Source: Scalesia atractyloides
Lineage: Eukaryota; Streptophyta; Magnoliopsida; Asterales; Asteraceae
Length of the DNA stretch: 64,000 nt
Assembly (NCBI GenBank): GCA_947069175.1
Contig: CAMTDV010000003.1
Coordinates: 44,111,606 to 44,175,605, forward strand
Reading direction: 5' to 3'
Part shown: one piece after another, positions 1 to 11,399 of the stretch
Numbering within the stretch: the first letter of the stretch is position 1
Layout of the letters: every line of letters begins with the position of its first letter
Position numbers and translations under genes: made by a program
The notes under the pieces: model-generated
The model's database searches: none
What the model saw: only the letters and a program-made list of their open reading frames with translations
Told to the model about the DNA's origin: nothing

Positions 1-401
1 TTGGTCAAGGATTTCTAGAGTGTTCTCATTGTATCCTCTGTTCCACCAAACTGCTCTTTCAGTGCACCCCATAACTCCTTGGCGCAGTTGTAGTGCAACA
101 GGCCTGCATAGATCTCATTTGGCAGAGCCATGGCCATAATACCAAAGGCCTTGGCATCTAGCTCAAAAGTTTGGAAATATTACTCTGAGTAGTTTTCCGG
201 CTTCTTTGGCTCTTGAACATGTGGGTTTTCGGCACTAGGTACCAATGGAATGTGAGGTCCTAATATAACGGACTTCCAACACATAGTGTTCTATTGAGCA
301 AGTTTGAAAGACATTCCACGTTGTTAGATATTAAATTCATATTTGACAAACATGGGAGACTTATTACTAAAGCCAATGTTATGGAGATCATTTTGTGTCA
401 T
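1..401 (-). pseudogene. Ty1/copia gag, N-terminal part (decayed)
   Basis: Read on the minus strand from an ATG at 401, this encodes the start of a copia nucleocapsid (gag) protein. Conserved gag signatures are seen: FELDAKAFGIMAMAL, then an NCAKELWGALKEQFGG stretch, typical of the UBN2-type gag domain of plant copia elements. Several in-frame stops interrupt it (for example after EFNI and after NYSE), so it cannot make a full protein. It continues past the left edge of the window. It lies directly inside the 5' LTR at 548-1192 and its primer site, so all three belong to one minus-strand element. The family call is sure; the reading frame is damaged. Confidence 0.85.
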
Positions 402-533
402 TTTCTTTTGTTCTTTTGTAGAAGAACAGAGTATGTGTTAGACACTTTTTGAGTTCTACACTTTATGACTCTATCTTTGTGTGCTGATCTTTGAATGTTA
501 AATTGATTGTGAAATCAAATTTAACGTGACCAA

Positions 534-545
534 GCTCTGAGAGCA
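534..545 (-). other. Primer binding site of the left-edge copia element
   Basis: On the minus strand this reads TGCTCTCAGAGC, two bases inside the LTR edge. It resembles TGGTATCAGAGC, the usual plant primer site complementary to initiator tRNA-Met, with three mismatches. Confidence 0.65.
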
Positions 546-547
546 AT

Positions 548-1192
548 TGTTAGGTCTGAGTTTACAAAGGCGTGCGATTAATATTGAATAATAACATACA
601 ATTTTGTATTGTATGACATATAAATAATCACAAGTAAGGAATTATAATCAACAAATTTTTTTTCATTAAACCAAAAGATTACAGTGTATTGACTCTACAA
701 ACTTCCCCTCAGCCTGATCACATACAAATAAGTTCGTACAAAAGAAAAGGTGATGTGTGATGAATAAATCTCTAACAGGTGTGATCTATTTATACTAAGT
801 ACAAAAGGTTTGTTCGTGATTTGTTCACATAACCCTAATAGTGACATCTAACATTAGCTAAACAATGTTAATAAGCTAATACTGTTACATTGGGAAATAT
901 CTGCTCTTTATGCTATGTTGCTTTGTTCCAAACATCTGTTGTGGCGGCCACAACAGATTCATAAGCAGACCTTTGCTTCAACAGAGCTTTGAATATGAAC
1001 AAACTTTGTTTCTTTATCAACAGTGGTTCCAAGTCTTCAAACAGTGGTAGCTTATCTTCAACATATGTTCTGATCTAGGCGTTCAAGATTCACTATCTTT
1101 GGAATGAGACTGGTTCAGTTTGTTGTTTATTTCTTGATCCTTTTGTCATGTTTTAGCTTTTGACTATCATATGTTCTTTTATAGGTCTAACA
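548..1192 (-). mobile_element. 5' LTR of a Ty1/copia element, 645 bp
   Basis: The ends are TGTTAG and CTAACA, and the inverted terminal sequence extends to TGTTAGGTCT / AGGTCTAACA. On the minus strand a TATAAATA box lies at 787-794. The primer site lies on the low-coordinate side, so this is the 5' LTR of a minus-strand element whose body runs left out of the window. The right flank is attta; the partner target copy would be beyond the window. The element sits inside an older copia pol remnant starting at 1193. Confidence 0.85.
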
Positions 1193-1546
1193 ATTTACTA
1201 TGAATCCAAGTTTGAATATCATAGATTCTTTATTAGTGAAGTGAGTGGAGAATTGCTTGTCACAAATTTGTGAGATGCTCAACAGGTTGTTTTCAAGTTT
1301 GGTGATATAATTTATTTTGTCACACGAAACAATACCATTTGATAGAATCCATTCTCCTACAATTCTTCCACCTTGATTTCCTTTGAATCCAACATACCCA
1401 CCCTTGATTGGTCTATTATCATAGAACAAGGCGAGCATTCCAGCCATGTGCCAAGAGGCTCCACTATCCATAATCCACTTTGAAAATGCAGATCTTGGAA
1501 GCCCATGCACACGAAAGTAACGAATTAGTTTTGGATGGAAACCCAA
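1193..1546 (-). pseudogene. Ty1/copia protease / pre-integrase segment
   Basis: The minus-strand reading shows WIMDSGASWHMAG, the aspartic protease active site of copia polyproteins (DSGA), followed by the LENNLLSISQICDK motif that precedes the integrase zinc finger. The protease acts in particle maturation by cutting gag-pol. The reading frame stops exactly where the 548-1192 LTR begins, so the rest of pol was separated by that insertion. It is the 3' continuation of the gag remnant at 1547-2830. Confidence 0.85.
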
Positions 1547-2830
1547 GCCAACTTGGTCTTGGGTTTTTGTAGTATTCTCAACTACTGACTTCTCACTAAA
1601 ACACTCATTTTTAATCTCTCCACCTGAAGTTGTTTTTTCAACCTTTTTCTGTACCCAACTTTGTTTTTTTGAAAGTGTCTTTCGAAAATAAATGTTTTAA
1701 CTCACACTTACTTTAATAGTGTTAGTGTTACCAGTTTCTTTTTATTTAACTTGTATTGGTTTACCAATGTTTTAGAAGATTCAACATTCTTTTATTTCAA
1801 AACCTGTTTTTGATTAACACTAGGAACTAATTTTGAAACTTTTGTCTTGACAACTTCAGGTACAATCTTTGTTTCATATTCATGCTCCGGGCAATTGCAA
1901 GATACATGTCCTTGTTCACCAAAAAAGTTTGTATATCTTTGCGATTTCTCACAAAGTTATAAGGTGATTGAGCATGATTTAAGCTATATTTTTTAAAAAC
2001 TCTTAATTTAATTGATTTCTAAACTGTTGTTCTTTTTCACTTTCTGAACTTGATCCGGAAATAAACTTAATATTTTTTCAGATATTTAGATTTACCATGA
2101 TAAGCATTATTTCTGTTGTTATTTCTGAATCTCTTCCCACCATTATTACCAAACCTCTATTCTAGTTACCATGATATACATTGTTGTTTTGGTAAGCATT
2201 TGATTAATTTCTCACACTTTGAGTATATAATTTCTAATTATTAAATGCTTCTTGAGATTGGTTTCAGCAAAACGTTTTTCATTGTTCTATTGGTATTTAA
2301 AATTCTGTCTTTTGTTTTGTGGAACAACCTTTTTAACAGTTTTAACTTTCAAAGCAACTTCTTCAAGTAGTTAAAACCTTTCATCAAGCAAACTCACATT
2401 CAAATTTTTAATCGAAAAATCTAAATCAGAATTATCTTGTCTGATCAGATCATTTTGTACATCGTAATCATGTTATTAGGATCACACAAGTTATTTTCTT
2501 CTCATGAAATGTGCTTCTTTTTCACAAAGTTCGACTCACCATCTGATTTCTCATATTTTCATTCTCAAAACCTTTTTCAATCACTTAATGACAAACACTC
2601 TCATCACAACTTTCAGAACTATTATCTGAATTAGCATAAGAAACATTGATGGTTTGAGGTAATATGTCTTTAGGATCAACCACTAATGGAGTTTTCATTA
2701 CCACATCTGTGGCTTTGTCAACACCTTCCTTAGAAGTTGTGCAAGTTTTTGTAAGCAACATGTAGTGTTTTAAGTCAACTAACATGCTTTCAGTATGAAC
2801 CCTCAATCTCCCATAGTCTGCATTTGATGT
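1547..2830 (-). pseudogene. Ty1/copia gag C-terminal remnant with zinc knuckle
   Basis: This minus-strand stretch is heavily decayed. Around 1860-1950 it reads FFGEQGHVSCNCPEHE, a CCHC zinc knuckle that has lost its first cysteine. A short open stretch of 73 residues at 2585-2806 (starting MRVHTESMLVDLKHY) fits the variable linker of such gag proteins but has no diagnostic motif. The segment is in order and orientation with the protease at 1193-1546, so I assign it to the same old element. Many stops and frame changes are present. Confidence 0.6.
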
Positions 2831-3077
2831 AATGTAAGTTACACTGGTTTCTGTTTATAGTTAGTATCATATTTCGAGTCATTTTGTGTCATTTTTTCTA
2901 TGGTTCTGTATATTATGGAGTCATGTGTCTTTTGTAGGGTTTCGGAGGAGAAAAGAGTTGAAAACGAGTTAATTCGGAAGAAATCGAGCCTCCGGAAGAG
3001 TCGTATGTGAAACGGGAAATCAACAGCATGAGAAATGAGGAAATATGCCTTGTTGTGTTACTAGACAAGGAAAGGAG
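2831..3077. other. No gene seen; unassigned repeat-like sequence
   Basis: No coding potential is visible. A phrase around 2935-3000 (gggtttcggaggagaaaag, then agttgaaaacgagttaattc) has the look of LTR or leader sequence from another gypsy family, but I cannot assign it. Confidence 0.4.
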
Positions 3078-3946
3078 TGTAACCCCCACGAAAATTTCGA
3101 GTCTTTAAAAAATTTTGGTATCTCTTTAATAATATTCGTTAATCGATATTTGGACAAAATGATTTTGACTTAACGTCCATACCGAGACAAAAATATAAGT
3201 TTAACATGTCCTTATACCCTTTATATAGCTTAAGTAATACGTTAGGAGGGTTAAAAGTGTCAAAAATGTGAAAATACAAGTCTAGGGGCCAAAATGTCAA
3301 AAAGGAAAAATCTGCCCGCCAGGTGGCCTTACGGACCGTAAGGCCTAGTGTTTATGGTCCGTAAGGGACACCCAAGATGAAGATTTTTGCTTAATCACCA
3401 AGCATTGCTAGCTATCCTCAATTCTTAACACCTAACACAAATTTTTGCCACCTCTAATCTGGTTAGGACACATGTTAGAACACTAAGCATCATTATAACA
3501 CACTTGTCATCACCTCCTTGATCCAAGATTAGTACAAACATGCTCCTTATTCTTACAATTTCTTCACACCATTCTTTTTTTTCTCACTTACACACTTTTG
3601 GAGTTTGCTTCTGCATTGAGGCCTCCAATCCTTAGTTCTAATCCTTCTTCTAAACACATGCAAGTGTTTATTCTAGTCTATTTCATTTATTTGCCTAGTT
3701 ATGAGCGAAAGTCAAGCAAATTGACGTTTAGTTTGACTTTCGGTTCTGACCTTTTCGGTCAAGTCAGAGTTCAAAATGAACTTTGCTACTTGACCATAAT
3801 AGTGAAGGTGTTAATCACTCGCGATTACACTCTCTTGTCGTCATGTTTAATAGGAAAAATAACAAGTCAAACCTTTATAAAATAAAAGTCAAAATGCATT
3901 TTATGAAGATTGAACTTTTAAGTATTAAAACATAAAGTTTTGACAC
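3078..3946 (+). mobile_element. Truncated gypsy LTR, related to the LTR of element B
   Basis: It begins TGTAACCCCCACG, the usual start of this LTR family (compare TGTAACACCTCG at 7328). Inside, the stretch near 3700-3946 (gactttcggttctgac, aagtcaaa, tttgacac) parallels 8270-8520 in the element B LTR. A hairpin with 8-bp arms GGCCTTAC / GTAAGGCC lies at 3325-3345 and contains the GGACCGTA motif that also marks the B LTRs. It is cut at 3946 by the start of a copia LTR. No body of this element remains. Confidence 0.65.
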
Positions 3947-4699
3947 TGTTGATACACTTTTGTGTCTGTCGCTTGTTCTTAGTTACGTCTGTAATTGTAC
4001 AGTCTTTGTTTACAGTGTTTGTATAGTTTGGTCGTGTCGACTAAATCAATATATCCTCCTATCATGGTTTAGTATGACGATTAGATTGTCTGTGTAAAAC
4101 AGTTGCATGTGTACATGCTGTTGAGTCTTCTGTACGTCATGTCTGTGACACGTTCTCCAAAGAACACATCTATGTGCGAATGAGAAATGCTTCGTACGAG
4201 CAAGATGTTGCTCGTACGAGCCACTCATCCTTCTTACGAGTGAGTTCATCTAATCAAGCTTTCAGCTTGATTCGTACGAGCAGTTCATGATTCGTACAAG
4301 CCAGTTCAATCGTACGAGTATCTTTGGAGAATGTCTTTTGTGTCTTTTGGTGTTTCTTACAACCAACAACATACTTCGTACAGTTGCTGAGTGTGGACAC
4401 TATATAAGCAGACATGCACTTCTTAATATAAAGTTAGACAAGGTAGTGAACTAGAGAGTGAAACAGAGCAAGGTATCTGAGTGAGAGACACAAGAGCACA
4501 GAGTGTGTTGCATGAGTCTGTATGAACATTGTTTGTATATGTTTGTATCAGTTCTCTTCTGTTAATCAAGACATTGAATATTTGGTTATCCTGTGTTCTT
4601 ACTTTGTTTTGGTTTGCATACTTATGAGGATTCTGCACTCGTATTTGTGTTGTATAAACAGGGAAGTAGGTTAAACTTGATCCTCCAAGTGGACATACA
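3947..4699 (+). mobile_element. 5' LTR of a plus-strand Ty1/copia element, 753 bp
   Basis: It starts TGTTGATACA and ends TGGACATACA, followed after two bases by the primer site. A TATATAAG box lies at 4401-4408. Between about 4190 and 4380 there are repeated copies of the short palindrome TCGTACGA and near variants (TTCGTACGAGC). The 3' LTR is missing: only 5' LTR, primer site, leader and part of gag survive. Confidence 0.8.
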
Positions 4700-4701
4700 A
4701 G

Positions 4702-4713
4702 TGGTATCAAAGC
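4702..4713 (+). other. Primer binding site of the plus-strand copia element
   Basis: TGGTATCAAAGC, differing by one base from the initiator tRNA-Met site TGGTATCAGAGC, two bases after the LTR end at 4699. Confidence 0.85.
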
Positions 4714-5453
4714 TTTGGCTCTCTTCCTTGTTTTAAACCAAGCTTAGTGTTGTGTCTGAGCTAGTTTTGAGGGTTTCTTGAAGTGTTCTTGAACTTTCAG
4801 CAGGAAACTTAAGTTTTTAAAAGATAACTTAGTTAAAACTTGTTGTACCCAGAAAATTTTCATTAAAACCTTATTAGAACACATGGAGAATTGTTAAAAT
4901 CTAGTTTTTCTTAAAATTTTCATCTGTTCAAGTTGAACACATTTGCAGGAGAAACTCACCGGAATATAGTTGTAGGTTGACCAAATCTCTGACATTCTGG
5001 ACTTGACTGTTGAAACTGAAAAAGCAGATATGGAATGTTTGTCTTTTTAACCGAAATTGTGTAGAAATAGACCACTTTCCAAAACCAGTCTATGCTAGAA
5101 AAGGAAAATTTTCACCAACCAGCTCTGCAAAAAGATTCCTCTGCGATACACATCTGTGCGAATAACCCATCCGCACGAAGAACTAGACTGTTCGTGCGAA
5201 AGATCAGTCATCCGCACGAAGAACCTGGTTTGCACGAAAGACTAAGTCGTTCACATGAAAAAGTGTCCCCCATACGAAACACCTGGTTCGTACGAAGGAC
5301 AACCACTCTTACGAAACATTGGTTCGTACGAAGAACAACTTAATCTGTTTTTCGTGTTTCAGTTTTTCAAACTTTGTGATTTTTAAAAGGAGACTGTTAT
5401 TTTAAAAAAATTAAACTTTAAACCTTTTAATTTTGATAATCAAGAAAAATATA
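4714..5453 (+). other. Leader of the copia element with repeated CGTACGAAG-like motifs
   Basis: Untranslated leader between the primer site and gag. From about 5145 to 5340 it carries roughly nine short motifs such as CGCACGAAGAAC, TTCGTGCGAAAG and TTCGTACGAAGG, spaced about 18-25 bp. They belong to the same motif family as those in the LTR at 4190-4380. An 83-codon open stretch over them (5092-5343) looks accidental. Confidence 0.6.
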
Positions 5454-6036
5454 ATGAGTACTAATCTGTGGGATTGGAGCAGTAATTCAAGCACAAATCA
5501 ACACTCTTCACAGAACTCCGCAACCTCATGGGTTAAATCATTGATGCCACAACATACAGCCATGATTACCGCAATCAATGACGTGTGTCACAAACCAGAA
5601 CATGAGCATTCAGACTCTTCTTTTGAGCGAGACTAAAACAGGGAGTAATAACCGTCCACCTAAACTGAACCATATGAACGATTATCCGTCATGGAAAAGT
5701 CGTTTCCACACATATGTTCTCAGACATAACACAGAATTATGGACATGTTTTAATACACCCTATAAAGAATCTCTCGAAGAGGCAGGATCAAATCCAACCT
5801 CCTTAGCCAATCTAGATCAAGGCGATAAAAAGGCTTACGATCTAGAGAAAAAGGCTTTTGCTATCCTTACACAAGCACTCCATAAAGATATTTATCATCA
5901 GTTTGTGTACTGTACGACCACCAAAAATCTGTGGGATACCCTGGAAGCAAGTGGAGAGGGTAATGCTGCGACCAGAAAAATACGGCATGATCTGCTAAAG
6001 AAGGAGTTTGAAGATTTCATGTTCATGGAAACTTAA
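5454..6036 (+). pseudogene. Ty1/copia gag, truncated and frameshifted
   Basis: The start MSTNLWDWSSNSS at 5454 is followed in a second frame (from about 5630) by NDYPSWKSRFHTYV and KNLWDTLEASGEG, which are signatures of the copia gag domain (DUF4219/UBN2 type). One single-base frameshift near 5630 separates the parts. The protein breaks off after EDFMFME at 6034, before the zinc knuckle; unrelated sequence begins at 6037. The element is therefore 3'-truncated. Confidence 0.85.
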
Positions 6037-7322
6037 TGACGATTTAAGTTACTAATCGTGTTTAGTCCCACTAATCATCCCACTAGTCATGTCTTAATCG
6101 CGATTAGATTTTTAGAAAATTTCGCCATAGTTTCTCCTAAACTATGGCGTTTTCCACGTTTCAAAAACATATTTAAAACCTGTTTAAGCTCATAATCATC
6201 ATCAACAAACCATCTAATATTTATTTTACATTATAATTCTATCATCATCCATGACTTTTTATTGTTAAAAATACTAGTAAATCAAGAGGGTTTTTAATAT
6301 TTATTAACCATTTCAAATCACTACTTTAGCATGTTGTTTAATCAAGTTCATGCATTTAACCCCTTGATTACTACACATTTTTAAGGTGCTTACAACTTAA
6401 ATATAAATGTTTACTTCTCATAAAATTATTCATATGCATAAAAATTATCTTTAAGTTGTAGTATTTTTCATGGATAATGTAGTTGATGATATTGTTTAGA
6501 TCTAAACCTTATCATGTTTAAATCTTCATTTTTATACTAAGCCACACAAGATCATCCAACTTTTATAACATACTATTAACATAAACAACTTCAACATCTT
6601 AACTAACTATTATATAAACATATAATCAACACAAAATAAACAATATTTATTGTTATTATTATGTTGTTAGTTAGGGTTTTTGATTTATCTTTTCTTGATT
6701 TTCAAGATGATCAACTTGTACACTAATAATCTAAGCATAAAAGTAATCTAGATTATGGATGAGTTTAGCTTACAAAGGGTGCACAAGTTCCTTGATGATT
6801 ATGGAAGAAAATGAAGCTCCTTAAGAAGCCCTAATGATCTCCATCCTTGCTAGCTTCTTTAGTAGACTTGATTAGGCTTTAAAGTGTATAAAAAGTGGTG
6901 GTTTGTGGTGGCTAAGTGGTGGTGTATGGTGATGATGGTGGAGCCATGAGGTGAAGGTAGGAAGAGGGGTAAAATGTTGCAATTTTTATTGATGTAGAAA
7001 TGGTAAGATTTAGTTCATGATTTCCTTTATATTTCCATCATTCAACAAGTTCCATCACTAATCTTCACACCATACTTCAATCTCTAATTTTCAACAAAAT
7101 CAAGTGGGCATGGGGCCCACTTGTGACTATCAAAATGAGGGGGGGGGGGGTAAAGTGTAACTTCAAATTTTTATACATGTTGAAATTGTTGATATTTTGG
7201 TAATTTGGCTAAGTATAGTGATTAGGGTTAATCATCTAACATTTTAAGCATAAGACTTGAGTTTAAGGTGTATTTACATGGTATTTAATCCACATGATCC
7301 TCCGATATAAGTTTCGGATGAC
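6037..7322. other. Non-coding block, left half; probably a minus-oriented LTR
   Basis: No gene is visible. On the minus strand a TATAAA-like box near 7026-7031 is followed by CT-rich sequence, as in an LTR U3/R region. A perfect hairpin lies at 6123-6149. A run of about a dozen G residues lies at 7139-7150. The block ends at the GGATA target duplication of element B and continues at 31005 on the other side of that element, so 6037-7322 and 31010 onward were once contiguous. Confidence 0.5.
6123..6149. repeat. Perfect 11-bp hairpin
   Basis: Arms CGCCATAGTTT and AAACTATGGCG with a 5-nt loop (ctcct). There is no T-tract or gene end beside it, so it is not a terminator; its role is unknown. Confidence 0.8.
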
Positions 7323-7327
7323 GGATA
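7323..7327. repeat. Left target site duplication of element B (GGATA)
   Basis: The five bases before the LTR start at 7328 are GGATA, identical to the five bases after the 3' LTR end at 31004. Confidence 0.85.
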
Positions 7328-9786
7328 TGTAACACCTCGTAAATTCGTTTTGTCGGTAATAAACCGACACGTGTATATATCCTTAAAATAAATAAAATAA
7401 AATAAATAAATACAAAATATAAATACCTCAAATAAGTTAGCCACTCAACTCCTTAAACAAATCCAAATTTTTTTTTAAACGGACAGTAGCCTACGGTCCT
7501 GGACCGTAGCTTACGGTCCAGACTTTCTGTTAGAAATTTTTAACTAATTGCACCATATAAACTTTCAACTAATGACCCTAAGGCCCCTAGACTTTATTAT
7601 AATCTTTTCCTTGCATATCTAAGTCATTTTTCGACCCGAACGACTCCCGGTTAAGATGATATCTTGTGATTCACCATTTTTGAGTATCACACATCTTCAC
7701 CGAACTTTAAACTTACTAGCTTGGGCGATTTAACCCATTAAGCCATAAGTATTCATATCTTTCACGTTTAAGCTAGGAAATACTTATAAGTCGTAAGAAT
7801 ACCTAGTGTCACACCCATTAATGTTCGGTTACTCTTATTCTTCTTCAATACATCTCGTATTGAATGAAAAGACCAAGTTGTATCATTATCTCATTGGATA
7901 TAAGTCAAGGGACAATTCATGACAATCCACAAAACTATTCTTGAGGGACTAAAAGTGTCAAAACTCCAAAATTCTGTCAAGATGCCACCTCTCCTACAAA
8001 TTGCTACACTCTTGCAGCTCTTGACACCTTGCTAGACAATTGTGATGATCCTAGAACACCTCTAACACCTGGCTTCATCTTCACACACCTCATTGCACTA
8101 TAAATAACACACTAGTCCACCTCATTCTTTGCCCACTTCTTCTCCTCTCTATTACACTCTTGGAAGTTCCTGACCATTTGGGAGCTTCCCTTTGAGTTCT
8201 AAGTTTCCCTTTGATCACTTGTAGGTGCTTCATCTCAGCTCTTTTCTTTTTATAGGCTTTTAATAGCCAAAAGTCAAGCATTTTTGACAAATGCCTTGAC
8301 TTTCGATTAAGACCATTATGGTCCAGCCATTGTTCGAAATGAACATGGCTAAGTGATCGTAATTAGGAAGGTATTAACCCTTTAAAGGGTCCCCTCCTAA
8401 GGATCACGTTTACTAGGTCATTTGACGAGTCAAAGTTATTGTTTTAAAAAGTCAAACTGGTCAGATTTCATAAATATTATAATCTGAGTTTATATATGTT
8501 ATAAACATGTTTTTGACACTTAACAAGTCAGTAATAACCATTAGAACATGTGGGAACATGTCTATCCGTCAATTTCAGTCCTAGAGTCGGTTCGCAACCG
8601 AAAGTCGCGAAGTTTGACTTCTACTTTGACTTTCGATTCTGACCCGACTTAGATTAGTTAACTTTTGATTTAAGGTCACATTATGATCGTAATGCAATGT
8701 AGCATAACCATTTGAGGTTATATTACATGATCATAATCATAATCTGAGTTTATGCACAAGTTCCGTAAAATGTCAAAATTTGACTAAAATGTCCTTTTTA
8801 CATAAAACATGGTTTTAATCAACAATGAACTTGCAAATGAAATACCTACTGATATGTTAATGTAATTAACATATTATGATGCTAATATTCTAATCATAAA
8901 CTAATTTTAGTATAATATCGTAAACTATACTTTTAAATGACCAAAATGCCCTTTCGGTGCATAGTTTGGTCTTAAACCATAAACCTCACTTAGGTGTGCT
9001 ATCTTACTGATATTATATCACAAATTAAGTATTTTTCCAGAATGTTTATGATCATAACATCAGAATACACGCAAGTTCCTTTTATACGACATATAATTAC
9101 CAAAACGCCCTTATGAGGCATAATTTCGTTTCAAAACCTTTTTGGGCATATAAGTTGATATCGTACTGATATTGCAACTTATTTAAAGTATAAGGACATA
9201 TAGAACTTGTTCTTGACTCATCTGGTTACCCGATATCGCTTATACGCATACGGTTAAGTATATGTAACTAGTTTACGAAAATTAACCGAAACGGGTTTAA
9301 CCTTATCATTTTAATCTCAAATTCCAGAATATTAATTGTTTACCCATATTATACAAGTCTTAAGTACTTGTTGGGTTTAAACAACATTTTATCCGGTCAT
9401 CACTTAATCTAGCGTATCGTACCTTTTTGATCCATTACGCTAGTCGGTCTATGTCTATGACTTAAATTAAGACCGTTAGCATTTTAATTGGTTAGTTTAT
9501 CCCATAATCCAGACTAGAGCCTTCCAGTAAATGCTATCTTCACTAATTTCGTTTTGAATACGGCTGAGAATATTAAAATCATGCATTATTAATCAAGACT
9601 AGCTCAGGTAAATACTCTTGACTTATTTTCCCTCTACGGGCTTGGGATACGGTAAATTATTACCGCTTGGTCGGAAATGGGAGCAATCAATGCTGATTAG
9701 TGGCTAGTAAATCTGCATATTTTTTTTTAATCAGTTTTGTTTGATAACTTAAACAACAGGGGTTAACTACCGTGTCCTGGATATCC
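7328..9786 (+). mobile_element. 5' LTR of element B, truncated by element A
   Basis: It begins TGTAACACC and matches 27843-30365 over its length. TATAAATA at 8099-8106 is the likely core promoter, about 770 bp into the LTR. It contains the GGACCGTA motifs near 7500 (tacggtcctggaccgtag). The last ~640 bp of the LTR are absent; element A starts directly at 9787. Confidence 0.85.
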
Positions 9787-10253
9787 TGTCACACCCCGCC
9801 CCCCAGCGGAAATAAGAGTCGGGGCATAATTGGGTTATCACCAAAGCACATGACATTTACTATTATGTTTCATAATTAATAAAGTCAAAGTTACATTTTC
9901 AAACATCCAAACATGTTCATTCAATACAAGGAAATAACCAAACATAACAATCCCAATACTAAATCGTTTTATTCTTCTAATCCAGGTCCTATGTGTTCCT
10001 AGCTGCTGCTGGTTCACCTGTATCATGTGTAAAATGGGAGTTTTTGGGTCAACATAAGTTGGTGAGTGAACCTTATTAGATAAACATTTAATAATGATTT
10101 CATGGTTAGTTTATCAATGAAATATTGTGCATAATCATAAATGAGCAGATGTAAATAATCAAGCATTGGCAAATAGCAGTTACAATTATAACATACAATA
10201 ACACTTGCTAGCATACATGAATATACCAATATCATACGATAACTAACATAAAT

Positions 10254-10512
10254 GAACTGTGCGATCAAGGCACAATCAAACGGAGCCGATCGTATTGCAT
10301 GTACTGAGAATGTAAAATGAACTGTGCGATCAAGGCTCAATCAAACGGAGCCGATCGTATTGCGTGTACTGAAAATGTAAAATAAACTGTGCGATCAAGG
10401 CTCAATCAAACGGAGCCGATCGTATTGCATGTACTGAAAATGTAAAATGAACTGTGCGATCAAGGCTCAATCAAACGGAGCCGATCGTATGCGGGCACTC
10501 CAGGTTCAACCG
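10254..10512. repeat. Four tandem copies of a 65-bp unit in the A LTR
   Basis: The unit starts with gaactgtgcgatcaaggc and recurs with exact 65-bp spacing at 10254, 10319, 10384 and 10449. Copies differ by a few bases. The same array is at 18567-18825. Confidence 0.95.
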
Positions 10513-11016
10513 CATAATAAAATGGGGAACAAGCTCAACACTCATAAATGGGGAGCGGCGGCCTCGGCAATTGCATGTACTGAAATAATAATTTGCATCC
10601 AATAATAACTACTTAACAGCAACAAACTAAATACACATGTTCATGATATGATGTATGCACAATGGTTTAGTTATAATATGTATATATAAACAAAGACACA
10701 TGATACACCCCAAAAACGTGATTAAAACGGGGAATTTGTAAGATTCACTCACATTGGGTGCGTTGAATTGGAGATGGTGAGATGCGCACGATTTAGATGA
10801 GCGAACCGACGAGGAATACTAACCTAAATAATAATGGAAAATATATTAAATGGATGGATTTTATTAAGGATTTTAATAAGATTTTTAGATATATTTTTGT
10901 GAGTTTATGGCTATTTCCTATCTTTAAAAATGTTATTTTAAGTATTTTTAATTGATTTTTAAATTAAATTAAATAAATAAAAAATATAAAAAAATTATTA
11001 TTATTATTTTTTTAAG

Positions 11017-11050
11017 CGTTGACCGTTGACCGTTGACCGGTTCGGTCAGC
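11017..11050. promoter_or_regulatory. Triple TTGACC (W-box-like) motif
   Basis: Three TTGACCG units in a row followed by GGTTCGGTCAGC. TTGAC[C/T] is the core bound by WRKY transcription factors in plants. The array lies next to the first tRNA-like module and is repeated in the other LTR at 19330-19363. A regulatory role is inferred only from the motif. Confidence 0.45.
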
Positions 11051-11059
11051 GAATAAACC

Positions 11060-11132
11060 TGCGCCGGGTGGGATTCGAACCGGCGACCTCCCGTTCGCGT
11101 GCACGCAGCTCTACCAACTGAGCTACGTGTCT
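11060..11132 (-). other. tRNA-like module 1 (left LTR of A)
   Basis: The minus strand contains TAGCTCAGTTGGTAGAGC, a perfect D-arm and A box (stem GCTC/GAGC), and GGTTCGAATCC, a perfect B box, at tRNA-like spacing. The acceptor and anticodon stems do not fold well (the anticodon region contains the palindrome GCGTGCACGC), so this is tRNA-derived rather than a working tRNA gene. It is in sense with element A. The copy in the other LTR is at 19374-19446. Confidence 0.75.
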
Positions 11133-11231
11133 AACCCGAAATAAACTCGTTTTTAATTATATTTATACACTTATTTGAATTAACCGAAAGTTCCTTTATT
11201 TGCAAAAACGTTTTAATTCAATTGGACCGGT

Positions 11232-11306
11232 GCTCGTGACGAGTTTCGAACGCGTGACGTGTAGTTCATATTGCACACAGTCCACCGCTGGACTGTGTGT
11301 CTAACC
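11232..11306 (-). other. tRNA-like module 2 (left LTR of A)
   Basis: The minus strand has GTTCGAAAC, matching the B-box consensus GWTCRANNC, and CAGTCCAGCGG, an A-box-like sequence off by one base. An 11-bp perfect hairpin occupies the D-arm position (11274-11299, arms CACACAGTCCA / TGGACTGTGTG). It lies about 170 bp from modules 1 and 3. Confidence 0.6.
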
Positions 11307-11399
11307 CGGTTATATTCTTGGTTTTTATTATACTTAACAACTATCTGTTTTAACCCGGTTTAGTTCTTGATCAAAAAGGCATGTTATTACACAAGGCGT

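Noticed and set aside
7139..7150. G-run as a structural element
   Set aside because: A single homopolymer run without further G-tracts at quadruplex spacing; may also be of uncertain length.
11060..11132. A functional tRNA gene
   Set aside because: A and B boxes are perfect, but the acceptor and anticodon stems do not pair as in a tRNA, and the unit repeats inside both LTRs. I call it tRNA-like.
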